Assembly: GCA_937920345.1 (NCBI GenBank)
Contig: CALGVA010000067.1
Location: 1 to 64,000 of the forward strand
Source of the DNA: an uncultured Lachnospiraceae bacterium
GTDB taxonomy: Bacteria > Bacillota > Clostridia > Lachnospirales > Lachnospiraceae
Direction: 5' to 3'
DNA length: 64,000 nt
Shown here: positions 33,899-42,106 of the stretch, one piece after another
Numbering within the stretch: position 1 is the stretch's first letter
Layout: each line of letters opens with the position of its first letter
The notes under the pieces: generated by a model
Told to the model about the DNA's origin: nothing
Database searches by the model: none
What the model saw: only the letters and a program-made list of their open reading frames with translations
Made by a program: the position numbers and the translations under genes

Positions 33899-35092
33899 TT
33901 ATGATCCAGTCTTCAACAGTTCCCGCAGCCCCTGATTCTTATTCTCAGACTTATCAATATCCATGCACAGGGATGTATCATCATTTTTACGCCATACAGA
34001 GCACTCCCCGATCGCACTCATATCCCTCCACAACGTAAATACGCCTTTCTCAGTAACACCGCTCCACTCCTCTACGTTTCCTGTGTAGTCCACGGTATTC
34101 ATATACAGCTCACCGTCATAGAGTCCTTCCGTAAAATTACCCACCACGTTCTGTAATATTCTCTCCCGCACCTGCAGCTTGGAGATATCCACCTCGTAAT
34201 GTTCTGCACCCTGGCCATTCGGAAGATCGTTCGCCCATTCACCGCTGTAGCTGTGTGCAGTATATTTACCCATAGCGTTTGTCTTATTCTTCCTGCCGAT
34301 ATAGAAACGGAACCATGTACCGTTGCCGTTTCTTACACCGTCAGACCAGCCGCCGTAATAGTAACTGTTGTTTTCATAGATTGCCAGCCCCTGCCCGTCC
34401 GGTTTACCGTCACTGTTTACATCCCCGTTATAATAATACTGGCCCGTGCCTTTTAATCCTTCGGACAATTTCACATATCTTTTCAAATGTGCAATATCCC
34501 AGATGGCATCCTGATTATTATCCGCAAAATAAGGCAGCGCCTCATTTAAGATGTACTCTTTGCTGTAAGCTACGTCATTTTCATCTTCCACATCGACAAC
34601 GATTGCCGTCTTGTCACCGTCTGCTGCGGTCAGTGCAATTTCCGGTTCTGCTGCCGGTTCTTTATCCGGTGCCTTCGTGACTGTCTCTTTATCCCCCTGC
34701 TCCTTCTCCTCCGGGTCCACGGAGACGGTTTCGCCAGACAATCCGGATACATAATCATTCTGCTTCTGTTCCTGCGCATACTGCGTAATATCCTGCTGCA
34801 AATCATCAGCACCGGTCTGTTCTACTCTCTTTCCGCCCGGGATCAGAAGCAGCAGAACAATAATGCAGATCAGGAGTACCGCAATCGTTCCAAGCAGTAC
34901 CGGCGTCATAAAAGGTTTCTGCAGCATTCCGGCCAATCCGCCCTCTTCCTTCTCCATTTCCGCACTCTGCTCCTGATCAAGATCCTCAACCGGAAGCTCA
35001 TCCGGTTCGTTTTGTTCCGTATGTAGTTCTGACTTGATATCCTCACGCCAGTCATTCTGATCCGTATGAGTATTACGTTCCATCAAATTCAT
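33899..35092 (-). CDS. MORN-repeat membrane protein
   Basis: A 397-residue single-pass protein. Residues 1-55 are acidic and soluble, a strong membrane helix (LGTIAVLLICIIVLLLLIPG) follows at about residues 66-86, then a long acidic linker, and a C-terminal domain that contains MORN-like repeats: GQGLAIYENNSYYYGGWSDG with GNGTWFRF, and YSGEWANDLPNGQGAEHYE. MORN repeats usually form beta-sheet surfaces for protein or membrane contact; in bacteria they occur in envelope proteins. The function is unknown. An ATG at 35083 is an alternative start nine bases later. Confidence 0.82.
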   Translation of the reverse strand: MNLMERNTHTDQNDWREDIKSELHTEQNEPDELPVEDLDQEQSAEMEKEEGGLAGMLQKPFMTPVLLGTIAVLLICIIVLLLLIPGGKRVEQTGADDLQQDITQYAQEQKQNDYVSGLSGETVSVDPEEKEQGDKETVTKAPDKEPAAEPEIALTAADGDKTAIVVDVEDENDVAYSKEYILNEALPYFADNNQDAIWDIAHLKRYVKLSEGLKGTGQYYYNGDVNSDGKPDGQGLAIYENNSYYYGGWSDGVRNGNGTWFRFYIGRKNKTNAMGKYTAHSYSGEWANDLPNGQGAEHYEVDISKLQVRERILQNVVGNFTEGLYDGELYMNTVDYTGNVEEWSGVTEKGVFTLWRDMSAIGECSVWRKNDDTSLCMDIDKSENKNQGLRELLKTGS

Positions 35093-35180
35093 ATGCCCAC
35101 TTGCCTTTCTTCCGATCATCCGCACACCGGACGACAGTTCCGGTTACCTGCCTCACAATACATGCACCCCGCGACCGGTT

Positions 35181-35480
35181 CTACGCCTCGTAATCCAGAC
35201 AAACCCTGCCTTCTGTCACAGACCCGACATATTTTGCCGCCGTTACGTGCGCCGGATGCACCTGATAATTCTGAAGCGCCGTCTCACTCTCAAATACAGA
35301 GATCAGTCCAATATCTTTATTGCCGGAAGCAAGCGGATTTGTAACGACGTTTAGTGAAATGACGCCTGCCACCTGTTCTTTTACGCCTTCCAGTTCCCTC
35401 TTAATGCGCTCCGCTGCCTCCTGTCTCTCCTGTCCGGACAACTCTGCTTTGAGATTCCATAATACAATATGATTTACCAT
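35181..35480 (-). CDS. Dabb (stress-responsive A/B barrel) domain protein
   Basis: A 99-residue single-domain Dabb protein, the ferredoxin-like alpha+beta dimeric fold. It has the family pattern MVNHIVLWNLKAELSG, VISLNVVTNPLASGNKDIGL, then TALQNYQVHPAHVTAAKYVG. Dabb proteins include olivetolic-acid-cyclase-like enzymes and heme or stress-linked proteins, but most bacterial ones have no assigned reaction. The ATG at 35480 follows GGAGG nine bases upstream; the longer open frame gives an atypical N-terminus. The next upstream gene, nfnB, ends 172 bases away beyond a terminator-like hairpin. Confidence 0.88.
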   Translation of the reverse strand: MVNHIVLWNLKAELSGQERQEAAERIKRELEGVKEQVAGVISLNVVTNPLASGNKDIGLISVFESETALQNYQVHPAHVTAAKYVGSVTEGRVCLDYEA

Positions 35481-35563
35481 CAATCTTTCCTCCACGTTCA
35501 TCATTATAAATAGCAATCCTTAATAAACAACTATATAAATTATTAAGATTTCGTTACTTTTAC

Positions 35564-35602
35564 GGGAAAAGAGTCCGCCGTCACGACAGACTCTCCCTTT
35601 TC
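35564..35602 (-). terminator. Terminator-like hairpin after nfnB
   Basis: GGGAAAAGAGTC (35564-35575) pairs with GACTCTCCCTTTTC (35589-35602) around a 13-base loop. It lies about 50 bases past the nfnB stop on the minus strand; the T content after the stem is modest. Confidence 0.5.
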
Positions 35603-35652
35603 ACATCATCTATGCGTATCGCCTGATACACGATTCAAAACAGGACCTTATT

Positions 35653-37041
35653 CTATTTGGACAAATACTCGTCAATGCCCTTTGCTGCCGCTTTACCGGC
35701 TCCCATGGCAAGAATGACAGTGGCTGCTCCCGTTACGGCATCGCCGCCTGCATAGACGCCCTCTTTCGTCGTCTTACCAAACTCTTCCTCAGCGACAATA
35801 CACTGATACTTATTGACTTCCAGTCCCTTTGTTGTGGAAGAAATCAGCGGATTCGGCGATGTACCCAGAGACATGATAACCGTATCCACTTCCATCGTGA
35901 ACTCGGAACCTTCAATCACTACGGGCCGCCTTCTTCCGGAAGCATCCGGCTCCCCCAGCTCCATCCGCACACATTTGATGCCGCACACCCATCCGTTTTC
36001 ATCCTCAAGGATTTCGGTCGGGTTCGTCAGCAGATCAAAAATGATACCCTCTTCTTTTGCATGATGTACTTCTTCCACACGGGCCGGAAGTTCTTCCTCG
36101 CTTCTGCGGTATACAATGTGTACCTCCGCACCGAGGCGAAGCGCCGTTCTGGCAGCATCCATCGCCACGTTGCCGCCGCCCACCACCGCAACCTTCTTTC
36201 CTCTCATGATCGGTGTATTAGCGTTCTCATCGAACGCTTTCATCAGATTGCTTCTCGTCAGATACTCATTGGCAGAGAACACACCGTTCGCCTGTTCACC
36301 GGGTATCCCCATGAATTTCGGCAGACCTGCGCCGGAACCGATAAATACGGCATCAAAACCTTCTTCTTCCAGCAGTTCGTCGATCGTAACGGACTTGCCG
36401 ACCACTACATTGGTCTCAATCTTAACGCCCAGCAGCCGTACATTCTCAATCTCTTTGGCAACCACGTCTTTCTTGGGAAGACGGAACTCGGGAATCCCGT
36501 ACACAAGCACGCCGCCCGGTTCATGCAATGCCTCGAAGATCGTGACATCATATCCCATTTTGGCAAGATCGCCCGCACAGGTCAGCCCTGAAGGACCGGA
36601 ACCGATCACGGCAACCTTTTTGCCCTTCTTCTCCTTCGCGCCTTCCGGCTTAACATTGTTCTCTCTCGCCCAGTCAGCCACAAACCGTTCCAGCTTACCG
36701 ATCGAAACCGGTTCCCCCTTAATACCGCGGATACATTTGCCTTCACACTGGCTCTCCTGCGGGCAGACGCGTCCGCATACCGCCGGAAGTGCGGAGGACT
36801 CGCTGATGATCTGATATGCCGCTTCTATATCGCCTTCTTTTACTTTCTCTATAAATCCGGGGATATTGATTGCCACGGGACATCCCTTGATACACTGCGC
36901 GTTCTTACAATTGATGCAGCGGGACGCCTCGCACATTGCTTCCTCTTTATCATAACCCAGACATACTTCCTCAAAATTCGTCGCACGCACCCTGGCGTCC
37001 TGTTCACGGACAGGCACTTTTTTTAATACATCTGTTTCCAT
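35653..37041 (-). CDS. nfnB: NfnB-type NADPH-binding subunit (annotated elsewhere as glutamate synthase small subunit)
   Basis: Large subunit of the NADH-dependent ferredoxin:NADP oxidoreductase. The 462-residue product carries two [4Fe-4S] cluster motifs near the N-terminus (CINCKNAQCIKGCPVAIN and CGRVCPQESQCEGKC), then an FAD motif VAVIGSGPSGLTCAGDLAKM and an NADPH motif VAVVGGGNVAMDAARTALRL. This architecture is shared with the small subunit of glutamate synthase, and homologues are often named NADPH-dependent glutamate synthase, but no glutamate synthase large subunit lies nearby. The adjacent NfnA-like gene, in a TAATG overlap at 37039-37043, makes the bifurcating transhydrogenase much the better reading. 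Confidence 0.88.
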   Translation of the reverse strand: METDVLKKVPVREQDARVRATNFEEVCLGYDKEEAMCEASRCINCKNAQCIKGCPVAINIPGFIEKVKEGDIEAAYQIISESSALPAVCGRVCPQESQCEGKCIRGIKGEPVSIGKLERFVADWARENNVKPEGAKEKKGKKVAVIGSGPSGLTCAGDLAKMGYDVTIFEALHEPGGVLVYGIPEFRLPKKDVVAKEIENVRLLGVKIETNVVVGKSVTIDELLEEEGFDAVFIGSGAGLPKFMGIPGEQANGVFSANEYLTRSNLMKAFDENANTPIMRGKKVAVVGGGNVAMDAARTALRLGAEVHIVYRRSEEELPARVEEVHHAKEEGIIFDLLTNPTEILEDENGWVCGIKCVRMELGEPDASGRRRPVVIEGSEFTMEVDTVIMSLGTSPNPLISSTTKGLEVNKYQCIVAEEEFGKTTKEGVYAGGDAVTGAATVILAMGAGKAAAKGIDEYLSK

Positions 37042-37931
37042 TAGTCATTACCTCCGCAATTTCCGCATCCGCCATGATGGGTATTACCCTCCTGTGCTTT
37101 TAAGAATGCTCTTCCTTCCTTCGTCTTATAGATCTGCTGACGCTTCATCGCCTGGTCGAAATCAACCTTATGTCCGTCAAATTCCGGACCGTCCACACAG
37201 GCAAATTTTACTTCTCCGTCCACTGTCAGACGGCAGGCTCCGCACATACCGGTACCGTCCACCATAATCGGATTCATGCTGACCACTGTGGGCAGATCAT
37301 ATTTCTTCGTTGTCAGGCATACGAACTTCATCATAATCATCGGCCCGATCGCTACACAGACATCGTAAGATTTACCTTCCTCCGTAATCAGATCATCGAT
37401 TACCTTCGTTACCATGCCGCTTCTGCCGTAGGACCCGTCATCCGTCGTAATATAGAGATTACCGGCAACAGCCTTCATCTCTTCTTCCATGATCAGCAGA
37501 TCTTTCGTCTTGGCGCCGACGATCACATCTGCCTGAATACCGCGCTCATGCAGCCACTTCACCTGTGGATAGACCGGTGCCGTGCCAAGCCCGCCCGCCA
37601 CAAAAAGTATCTTCTTCCTGCGAAGGCTCTCTATATCTTCTTCCACAAATTCGGAAGGACACCCGAGCGGTCCCACAAAATCCTGGAAACTGTCTCCTGT
37701 TTTTAAACCGCGCATCATTTCTGTCGCCGCACCCACAACCTGCAATACAATCGTGACAGTGCCTGCCGTTGTGTCATAGTCGCATATGGTCAGCGGTATG
37801 CGCTCTCCATCTTCATCCATTCTCACAATTACGAACTGACCCGGCTGACAGGATTTAGCAACTCTCGGTGCTTCAACATCCATCAGATAAATGTTCGCAG
37901 CAAGTTCTTCCGCTTTAACTATCTTGTACAT
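37041..37931 (-). CDS. nfnA: NfnA-type FAD/[2Fe-2S] subunit (sulfide/dihydroorotate dehydrogenase-like)
   Basis: Small subunit of NfnAB, which couples NADH and reduced ferredoxin to NADP reduction by flavin-based bifurcation. The 296-residue product has a ferredoxin-reductase-like FAD domain (RVAKSCQPGQFVIVRMDEDG, ERIPLTICDYD), an NAD domain (VAGGLGTAPVYPQVKWLHE) and a C-terminal [2Fe-2S] segment DGTGMCGACRLTVDGEVKFA with a later cysteine. The final HHGGCGNCGGND adds a second CxxC cluster-like motif. The gene is first in the nfnA-nfnB operon; its ATG at 37931 has GGAGG upstream and a promoter at 37967-37995. Confidence 0.88.
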   Translation of the reverse strand: MYKIVKAEELAANIYLMDVEAPRVAKSCQPGQFVIVRMDEDGERIPLTICDYDTTAGTVTIVLQVVGAATEMMRGLKTGDSFQDFVGPLGCPSEFVEEDIESLRRKKILFVAGGLGTAPVYPQVKWLHERGIQADVIVGAKTKDLLIMEEEMKAVAGNLYITTDDGSYGRSGMVTKVIDDLITEEGKSYDVCVAIGPMIMMKFVCLTTKKYDLPTVVSMNPIMVDGTGMCGACRLTVDGEVKFACVDGPEFDGHKVDFDQAMKRQQIYKTKEGRAFLKAQEGNTHHGGCGNCGGND

Positions 37932-37966
37932 TCTCTACTTATCCTCCTCACCTGATATCCCTGACT

Positions 37967-37995
37967 ATCATATAGGAACTTCCTCACTTTTGCAA
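37967..37995 (-). promoter_or_regulatory. Candidate sigma-A promoter for nfnAB
   Basis: On the minus strand TTGCAA (37990-37995) and TATGAT (37967-37972) are exactly 17 bases apart, about 30 bases before the nfnA ATG. No clear Rex box overlaps it. Confidence 0.55.
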
Positions 37996-38035
37996 CCTTT
38001 TATTTCCGCAGACAACGAGCCAGGCGGCTGCCGCG

Positions 38036-39487
38036 TCAGACGGGAACCGCCACAAATTCTCCTTCTTCGTCATAACCGAGCTGCGCCGCCTCGCCCGTGT
38101 AGATCTGAATCAGAAAGACTTTATCGGTACGGCTTAAGATTCCTGTTCCGTCATCATAATACTCATAGATCGTATAATAATCATCCGCCTCTCCGACCCG
38201 CAGCACAGAACTGAACTGATAGCTGAAGGTCCCGTTCTGCCGCTTATTGTGTCCGGAGGTGTCCTCCAGATATCCGGTCTCCACCAGCCGGTCCACCAGA
38301 TTTGATACCGCCTGCGTGGTAGATATGGCGCCCCGCAGCGTCAATGTGTATGTACGCAGCGTCACTTCACTGGATACGCCTTCTTCACTGATATTGACAA
38401 ATTTAAATCTGGTCTTTCCGAGCGGCATGGGAATCGGTCCGGTATAAGGTACGCTGTCCGCCGTCGGTTCGGAATCATCCGTCGTATAATAGATCCTGCA
38501 TCCTTCGATTCCCTCTACCGCAATCATCGTCGGTTCCGAATACTCTCCGCTGTACAGTTCTACCTCCGGAGCGTTGGGTACCGACAGATTGATCGTATAC
38601 TTTTTACTGACGATTCCACTCTCTATCCCGTAATCATTCACAAAAAAAGCGCTGATCGTATACTCTCCCGCCTCCAGAAAAAGCGGCGCCGTATAGATCA
38701 TACTGTTCTTCGTCGGCTTCGATCCGTCCATTGTATAATAAATAGTTCCCGCGGTATTGGAACTCAATTTCAGCGGAATCACTTCGGCATAACTGCCCTC
38801 CACATAACTGAATTCCGGCTCCATGGCAAGATAGCTCTGGAACATATTGACGATTTCATCCTCCTGACAGTTTTGCAGAAGCTCGTTGATCTGCGCATAC
38901 ATACCCTGATTCGCATAGATCGTCACAATCTTACTGTACGCTTCCTCCAGATCTTCATAAGCAAAGTCACCCTGTTCTATAATCCGGTACAGAACCCGCA
39001 GCGCCGAATCATTATCCTGCTCCAGGTAATAATAGTCTGCTTCCATGAAGAGAAGCTTTGCTACATCAGGGTACCTGGCATATGCCGCCTCCAGACATGC
39101 AATCGCCTCACCATAAGACTCCTTTGCGGCATATTCTTTCGCCCTGCTGATCTGATATTCCACTGTCCTGATATGATAAGCATATGCACCGTAAGCAATC
39201 AATGCCACTACGAATATGACGACAAGACTGGCTATAACCCATATTTTCCTGCCATCCTCTTCCGGCGCACCATGCCTCTGTTCCTTCTGTTCTTGCGTCT
39301 CCTCGTCTTCCTGCGCTCTCTCCTGTGTGTCTTCCCCTTCCTGCAACGCTGCAAGTGTGGACAAGGTTTCCGTTATTCTGTTTTCTATCTCCGGCTCAAA
39401 GTCCGGCACGATCCGGATCTCTTCCCCGCATTTTTCGCAGATCAGATATCCTTCCTTCAACTCATTTCCACAATGGGGACACTTCAT
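38036..39487 (-). CDS. Zinc-ribbon, TPR-like and chitobiase-C-domain membrane protein
   Basis: A 483-residue single-pass protein. The N-terminus is a zinc ribbon (CPHCGNELKEGYLICEKC) in the cytoplasm, followed by a long acidic linker, a membrane helix (IWVIASLVVIFVVALIAYGA, about residues 84-103), then a TPR-like helical region (about residues 110-215, AIACLEAAYARYPDVAKLLF) and two beta-sandwich units of the chitobiase/beta-hexosaminidase C-terminal type (IYYTMDGSKPT, IYYTTDDSEPT). The repeated xYYTxDGSxPT motif is the key sign. It is probably a cell-surface scaffold or sensor. Start chosen at ATG 39487 behind AAAGGG. The open frame upstream overlaps folD. Confidence 0.85.
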   Translation of the reverse strand: MKCPHCGNELKEGYLICEKCGEEIRIVPDFEPEIENRITETLSTLAALQEGEDTQERAQEDEETQEQKEQRHGAPEEDGRKIWVIASLVVIFVVALIAYGAYAYHIRTVEYQISRAKEYAAKESYGEAIACLEAAYARYPDVAKLLFMEADYYYLEQDNDSALRVLYRIIEQGDFAYEDLEEAYSKIVTIYANQGMYAQINELLQNCQEDEIVNMFQSYLAMEPEFSYVEGSYAEVIPLKLSSNTAGTIYYTMDGSKPTKNSMIYTAPLFLEAGEYTISAFFVNDYGIESGIVSKKYTINLSVPNAPEVELYSGEYSEPTMIAVEGIEGCRIYYTTDDSEPTADSVPYTGPIPMPLGKTRFKFVNISEEGVSSEVTLRTYTLTLRGAISTTQAVSNLVDRLVETGYLEDTSGHNKRQNGTFSYQFSSVLRVGEADDYYTIYEYYDDGTGILSRTDKVFLIQIYTGEAAQLGYDEEGEFVAVPV

Positions 39488-39518
39488 AATCCGTTCCCTT
39501 TCTCCCGGCCGCCTCAGA

Positions 39519-40361
39519 CTATTGGGCTTTTCCGGCTTCCACACAGTTATGCATGAGCATTGCTATCGTCATGGGTCCCACGCCTCCGGGTACAGGCGTA
39601 ATGGCACTGCAGACAGGCGCCACATCATCATAATCCACATCGCCGCACAGCTTGTTATTTTCATTGCGGTGAATGCCCACATCAATCACCACCGCACCCT
39701 CTTTCACATATTCCCGCGTGATCATCTTAGGCTTACCGACCGCAACAATCAAAATATCCGCTCTTCCGGTCACTTCCTTCAGATCTCTGGTTCTGGAGTG
39801 CGTAACCGTCACTGTTCCGTTCTCGCGCAGAAGCAATAGCGCCATCGGTTTTCCTACAATATTGCTTCTTCCGACTACGACACATTCCCTGCCGGCGATC
39901 TCGATTCCGGAACGTTTCAGCAGCTGGATGATTCCGGCCGGGGTACAGGATACGAAACCGGGCTGTCCAATGCAGAGTGTCCCGACACTCTGCGGGTGGA
40001 AACCATCCACATCTTTCTTCGGATCGATCGCACGTATGATCTCGTCTTCATCAATATGTGCCGGCAGCGGAAGCTGTACCAGAATCCCGTTCACATCCTT
40101 TTTTCCGTTCAGATCTCCGATCAGCGCAAGCAGCTCCTCCTGCGTCGTCTCCTCCGGCAGTTCATATGCAAGAGATTCTATTCCGATATAGGCGCACGCC
40201 TTCTTCTTATTCCCGACATAGACCGCGGAAGCCGGGTCGTTTCCGACCTGAATCACCGCCAGACAGATAGATGTCCCCTCCGTTTTCAGCCGTTCCACTT
40301 CTGCTTTCAATTCTTCTTTGATTGCTGCACTAATTGCCTTACCGTCTATGATCTGTGGCAT
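39519..40361 (-). CDS. folD: Bifunctional methylene-THF dehydrogenase/methenyl-THF cyclohydrolase
   Basis: Interconverts 5,10-methylene-, 5,10-methenyl- and 10-formyl-THF. The 280-residue product has the active-site YVGNKKKACAYIGIES, the folate loop LVQLPLPAHIDEDE, CTPAGIIQLLKRSG, the NADP-binding VVGRSNIVGKPMALLL, and TPVPGGVGPMTIAMLM. The ATG at 40361 follows AAGGTGG. The fhs gene ends 20 bases upstream on the same strand, so ligase and dehydrogenase/cyclohydrolase form a one-carbon pair that feeds MetH and purine synthesis. Confidence 0.97.
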   Translation of the reverse strand: MPQIIDGKAISAAIKEELKAEVERLKTEGTSICLAVIQVGNDPASAVYVGNKKKACAYIGIESLAYELPEETTQEELLALIGDLNGKKDVNGILVQLPLPAHIDEDEIIRAIDPKKDVDGFHPQSVGTLCIGQPGFVSCTPAGIIQLLKRSGIEIAGRECVVVGRSNIVGKPMALLLLRENGTVTVTHSRTRDLKEVTGRADILIVAVGKPKMITREYVKEGAVVIDVGIHRNENNKLCGDVDYDDVAPVCSAITPVPGGVGPMTIAMLMHNCVEAGKAQ

Positions 40362-40381
40362 ATGCCGTCCACCTTCCTTTC

Positions 40382-42052
40382 TTAAAACAACCCTGTGATC
40401 ACACCATCCCCATTGACATCAATCTGATAAGCCGCCGGTTTCTTCGGCAGTCCCGGCATTGTCATGACTGTTCCGGTCAATGCGACTACGAATCCTGCGC
40501 CGGCAGACACATAAACTTCCCGTACGTTCATATTAAATCCTACGGGTCTGCCCAGAAGCGCCGGATCATCTGACAGGGAATACTGCGTCTTCGCCATACA
40601 TACGGGCATGTCTCCAAAGCCCATCTCCTGCAGCTTCTTAAGTTGTCTCTCTGCCGCCGGCGTATAGGACACGCCGCCTGCCCCATAGATTTCTGAAGCG
40701 ATCGTCTCGATTTTCTCCCGCAGCGAAATATGGTCTTCATACAGCGGCTTGAACCGGCTTTCCTTCTGTTCCAGAGTCTCCAGAACTTTACCTGCAAGCG
40801 CCACACCGCCTGCGCCGCCCTTCTCCCACACTTCAGATATTGCGAACTCACAGCCTCTGTCCTGACAGAATCTGCGCACATATTCGATCTCCGCTTCCGT
40901 GTCGGTTACAAACGAATTGAGCGTTACTACGATCGGCACGCCATACTTGTGCAGATTCTCGATATGTTTCTCCAGATTTACGATACCATTTTCCAGTGCG
41001 GTCAGATTTTCCGTGCCGAGATCACTCTTCGCCACTCCTCCATTGTACTTCAATGCACGTACTGTGGCAACTAATACTACCGCATCGGGTTTAAGTCCTG
41101 CCATACGGCACTTGATATCAAAGAATTTCTCCGCGCCGAGATCGGCGCCGAATCCTGCTTCCGTAATCACATAATCCGCCATTTTAAGCGCCGTCTTCGT
41201 AGCGCGGATCGAATTACATCCGTGTGCAATATTCGCAAACGGTCCTCCGTGTACAAGCGCCGGCGTATGCTCCAGTGTCTGGATCAGATTCGGTTTCATG
41301 GCGTCTTTCAATAACGCCGCCATTGCGCCTACCGCCTGCAGATCGGAAGCTGTCACGGGACTCCCCTGGTGATCATATGCGACGATAATCTTCCCCAGTC
41401 TGTCCTTCAGATCGGACATATCGGATGCCAGACAGAGAATCGCCATAATTTCGGATGCCACCGTAATGACAAAATGGTCTTCCCGCACTACGCCGTCCGT
41501 CCTGCCGCCGAGTCCGATGATCACGTTGCGCAGCGCCCTGTCATTCATGTCCAGGCAGCGTTTCCATACGATCTGTCTCGGATCAATGTCCAGTTCATTT
41601 CCCTGCTGGATATGATTATCCAGTATCGCGGCAAGCAAATTATTCGCCGCCGTAATTGCGTGAAAATCTCCGGTAAAATGCAGATTCAGATCTTCCATGG
41701 GAACTACCTGCGCATAACCGCCCCCCGCCGCGCCGCCTTTTATGCCGAAGCACGGTCCCAGCGACGGCTCTCTGAGGGCTATCACCGCCTTTTTGCCCAA
41801 TTTCCCGAAAGCCTGCCCCAGACCGACGCTTGTTGTAGTCTTACCCTCTCCGGCGGGTGTCGGATTAATGGCTGTCACAAGAATCAGTCTGCCGTCAGGA
41901 TTATCCTGAATACGTTCTATGTATTCATCCGAAATCTTCGCCTTATATCTGCCGTACAGTTCCAGATCATCCGGTTCCATTCCGATCTGTCCGGCCACAT
42001 CCGTGATATTTTGAAGGACTGCCTCCTGCGCAATTTCAATATCTGTCTTCAA
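40382..42052 (-). CDS. fhs: Formate-tetrahydrofolate ligase
   Basis: ATP-dependent joining of formate to tetrahydrofolate, the entry step of one-carbon metabolism and of the methyl branch of the acetyl-CoA pathway. The 556-residue product has the P-loop PTPAGEGKTT (residues 65-74), the REPSLGPCFGIKGGAAGGGY segment and the C-terminal VTTM-like GTVMTMPGLPKKPAA. A start at TTG 42052 behind AGGGAACGGAT gives MKTDIEIAQEA and the family's standard length. The longer ATG start at 42085 is less likely, because its G-rich stretch sits one base from the ATG. It is followed by folD. Confidence 0.96.
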   Translation of the reverse strand: MKTDIEIAQEAVLQNITDVAGQIGMEPDDLELYGRYKAKISDEYIERIQDNPDGRLILVTAINPTPAGEGKTTTSVGLGQAFGKLGKKAVIALREPSLGPCFGIKGGAAGGGYAQVVPMEDLNLHFTGDFHAITAANNLLAAILDNHIQQGNELDIDPRQIVWKRCLDMNDRALRNVIIGLGGRTDGVVREDHFVITVASEIMAILCLASDMSDLKDRLGKIIVAYDHQGSPVTASDLQAVGAMAALLKDAMKPNLIQTLEHTPALVHGGPFANIAHGCNSIRATKTALKMADYVITEAGFGADLGAEKFFDIKCRMAGLKPDAVVLVATVRALKYNGGVAKSDLGTENLTALENGIVNLEKHIENLHKYGVPIVVTLNSFVTDTEAEIEYVRRFCQDRGCEFAISEVWEKGGAGGVALAGKVLETLEQKESRFKPLYEDHISLREKIETIASEIYGAGGVSYTPAAERQLKKLQEMGFGDMPVCMAKTQYSLSDDPALLGRPVGFNMNVREVYVSAGAGFVVALTGTVMTMPGLPKKPAAYQIDVNGDGVITGLF

Positions 42053-42106
42053 ATCCGTTCCCTGCCTTTCTATGTCTGGACTCATACCCCCGCGCCTGCG
42101 CGGCTC

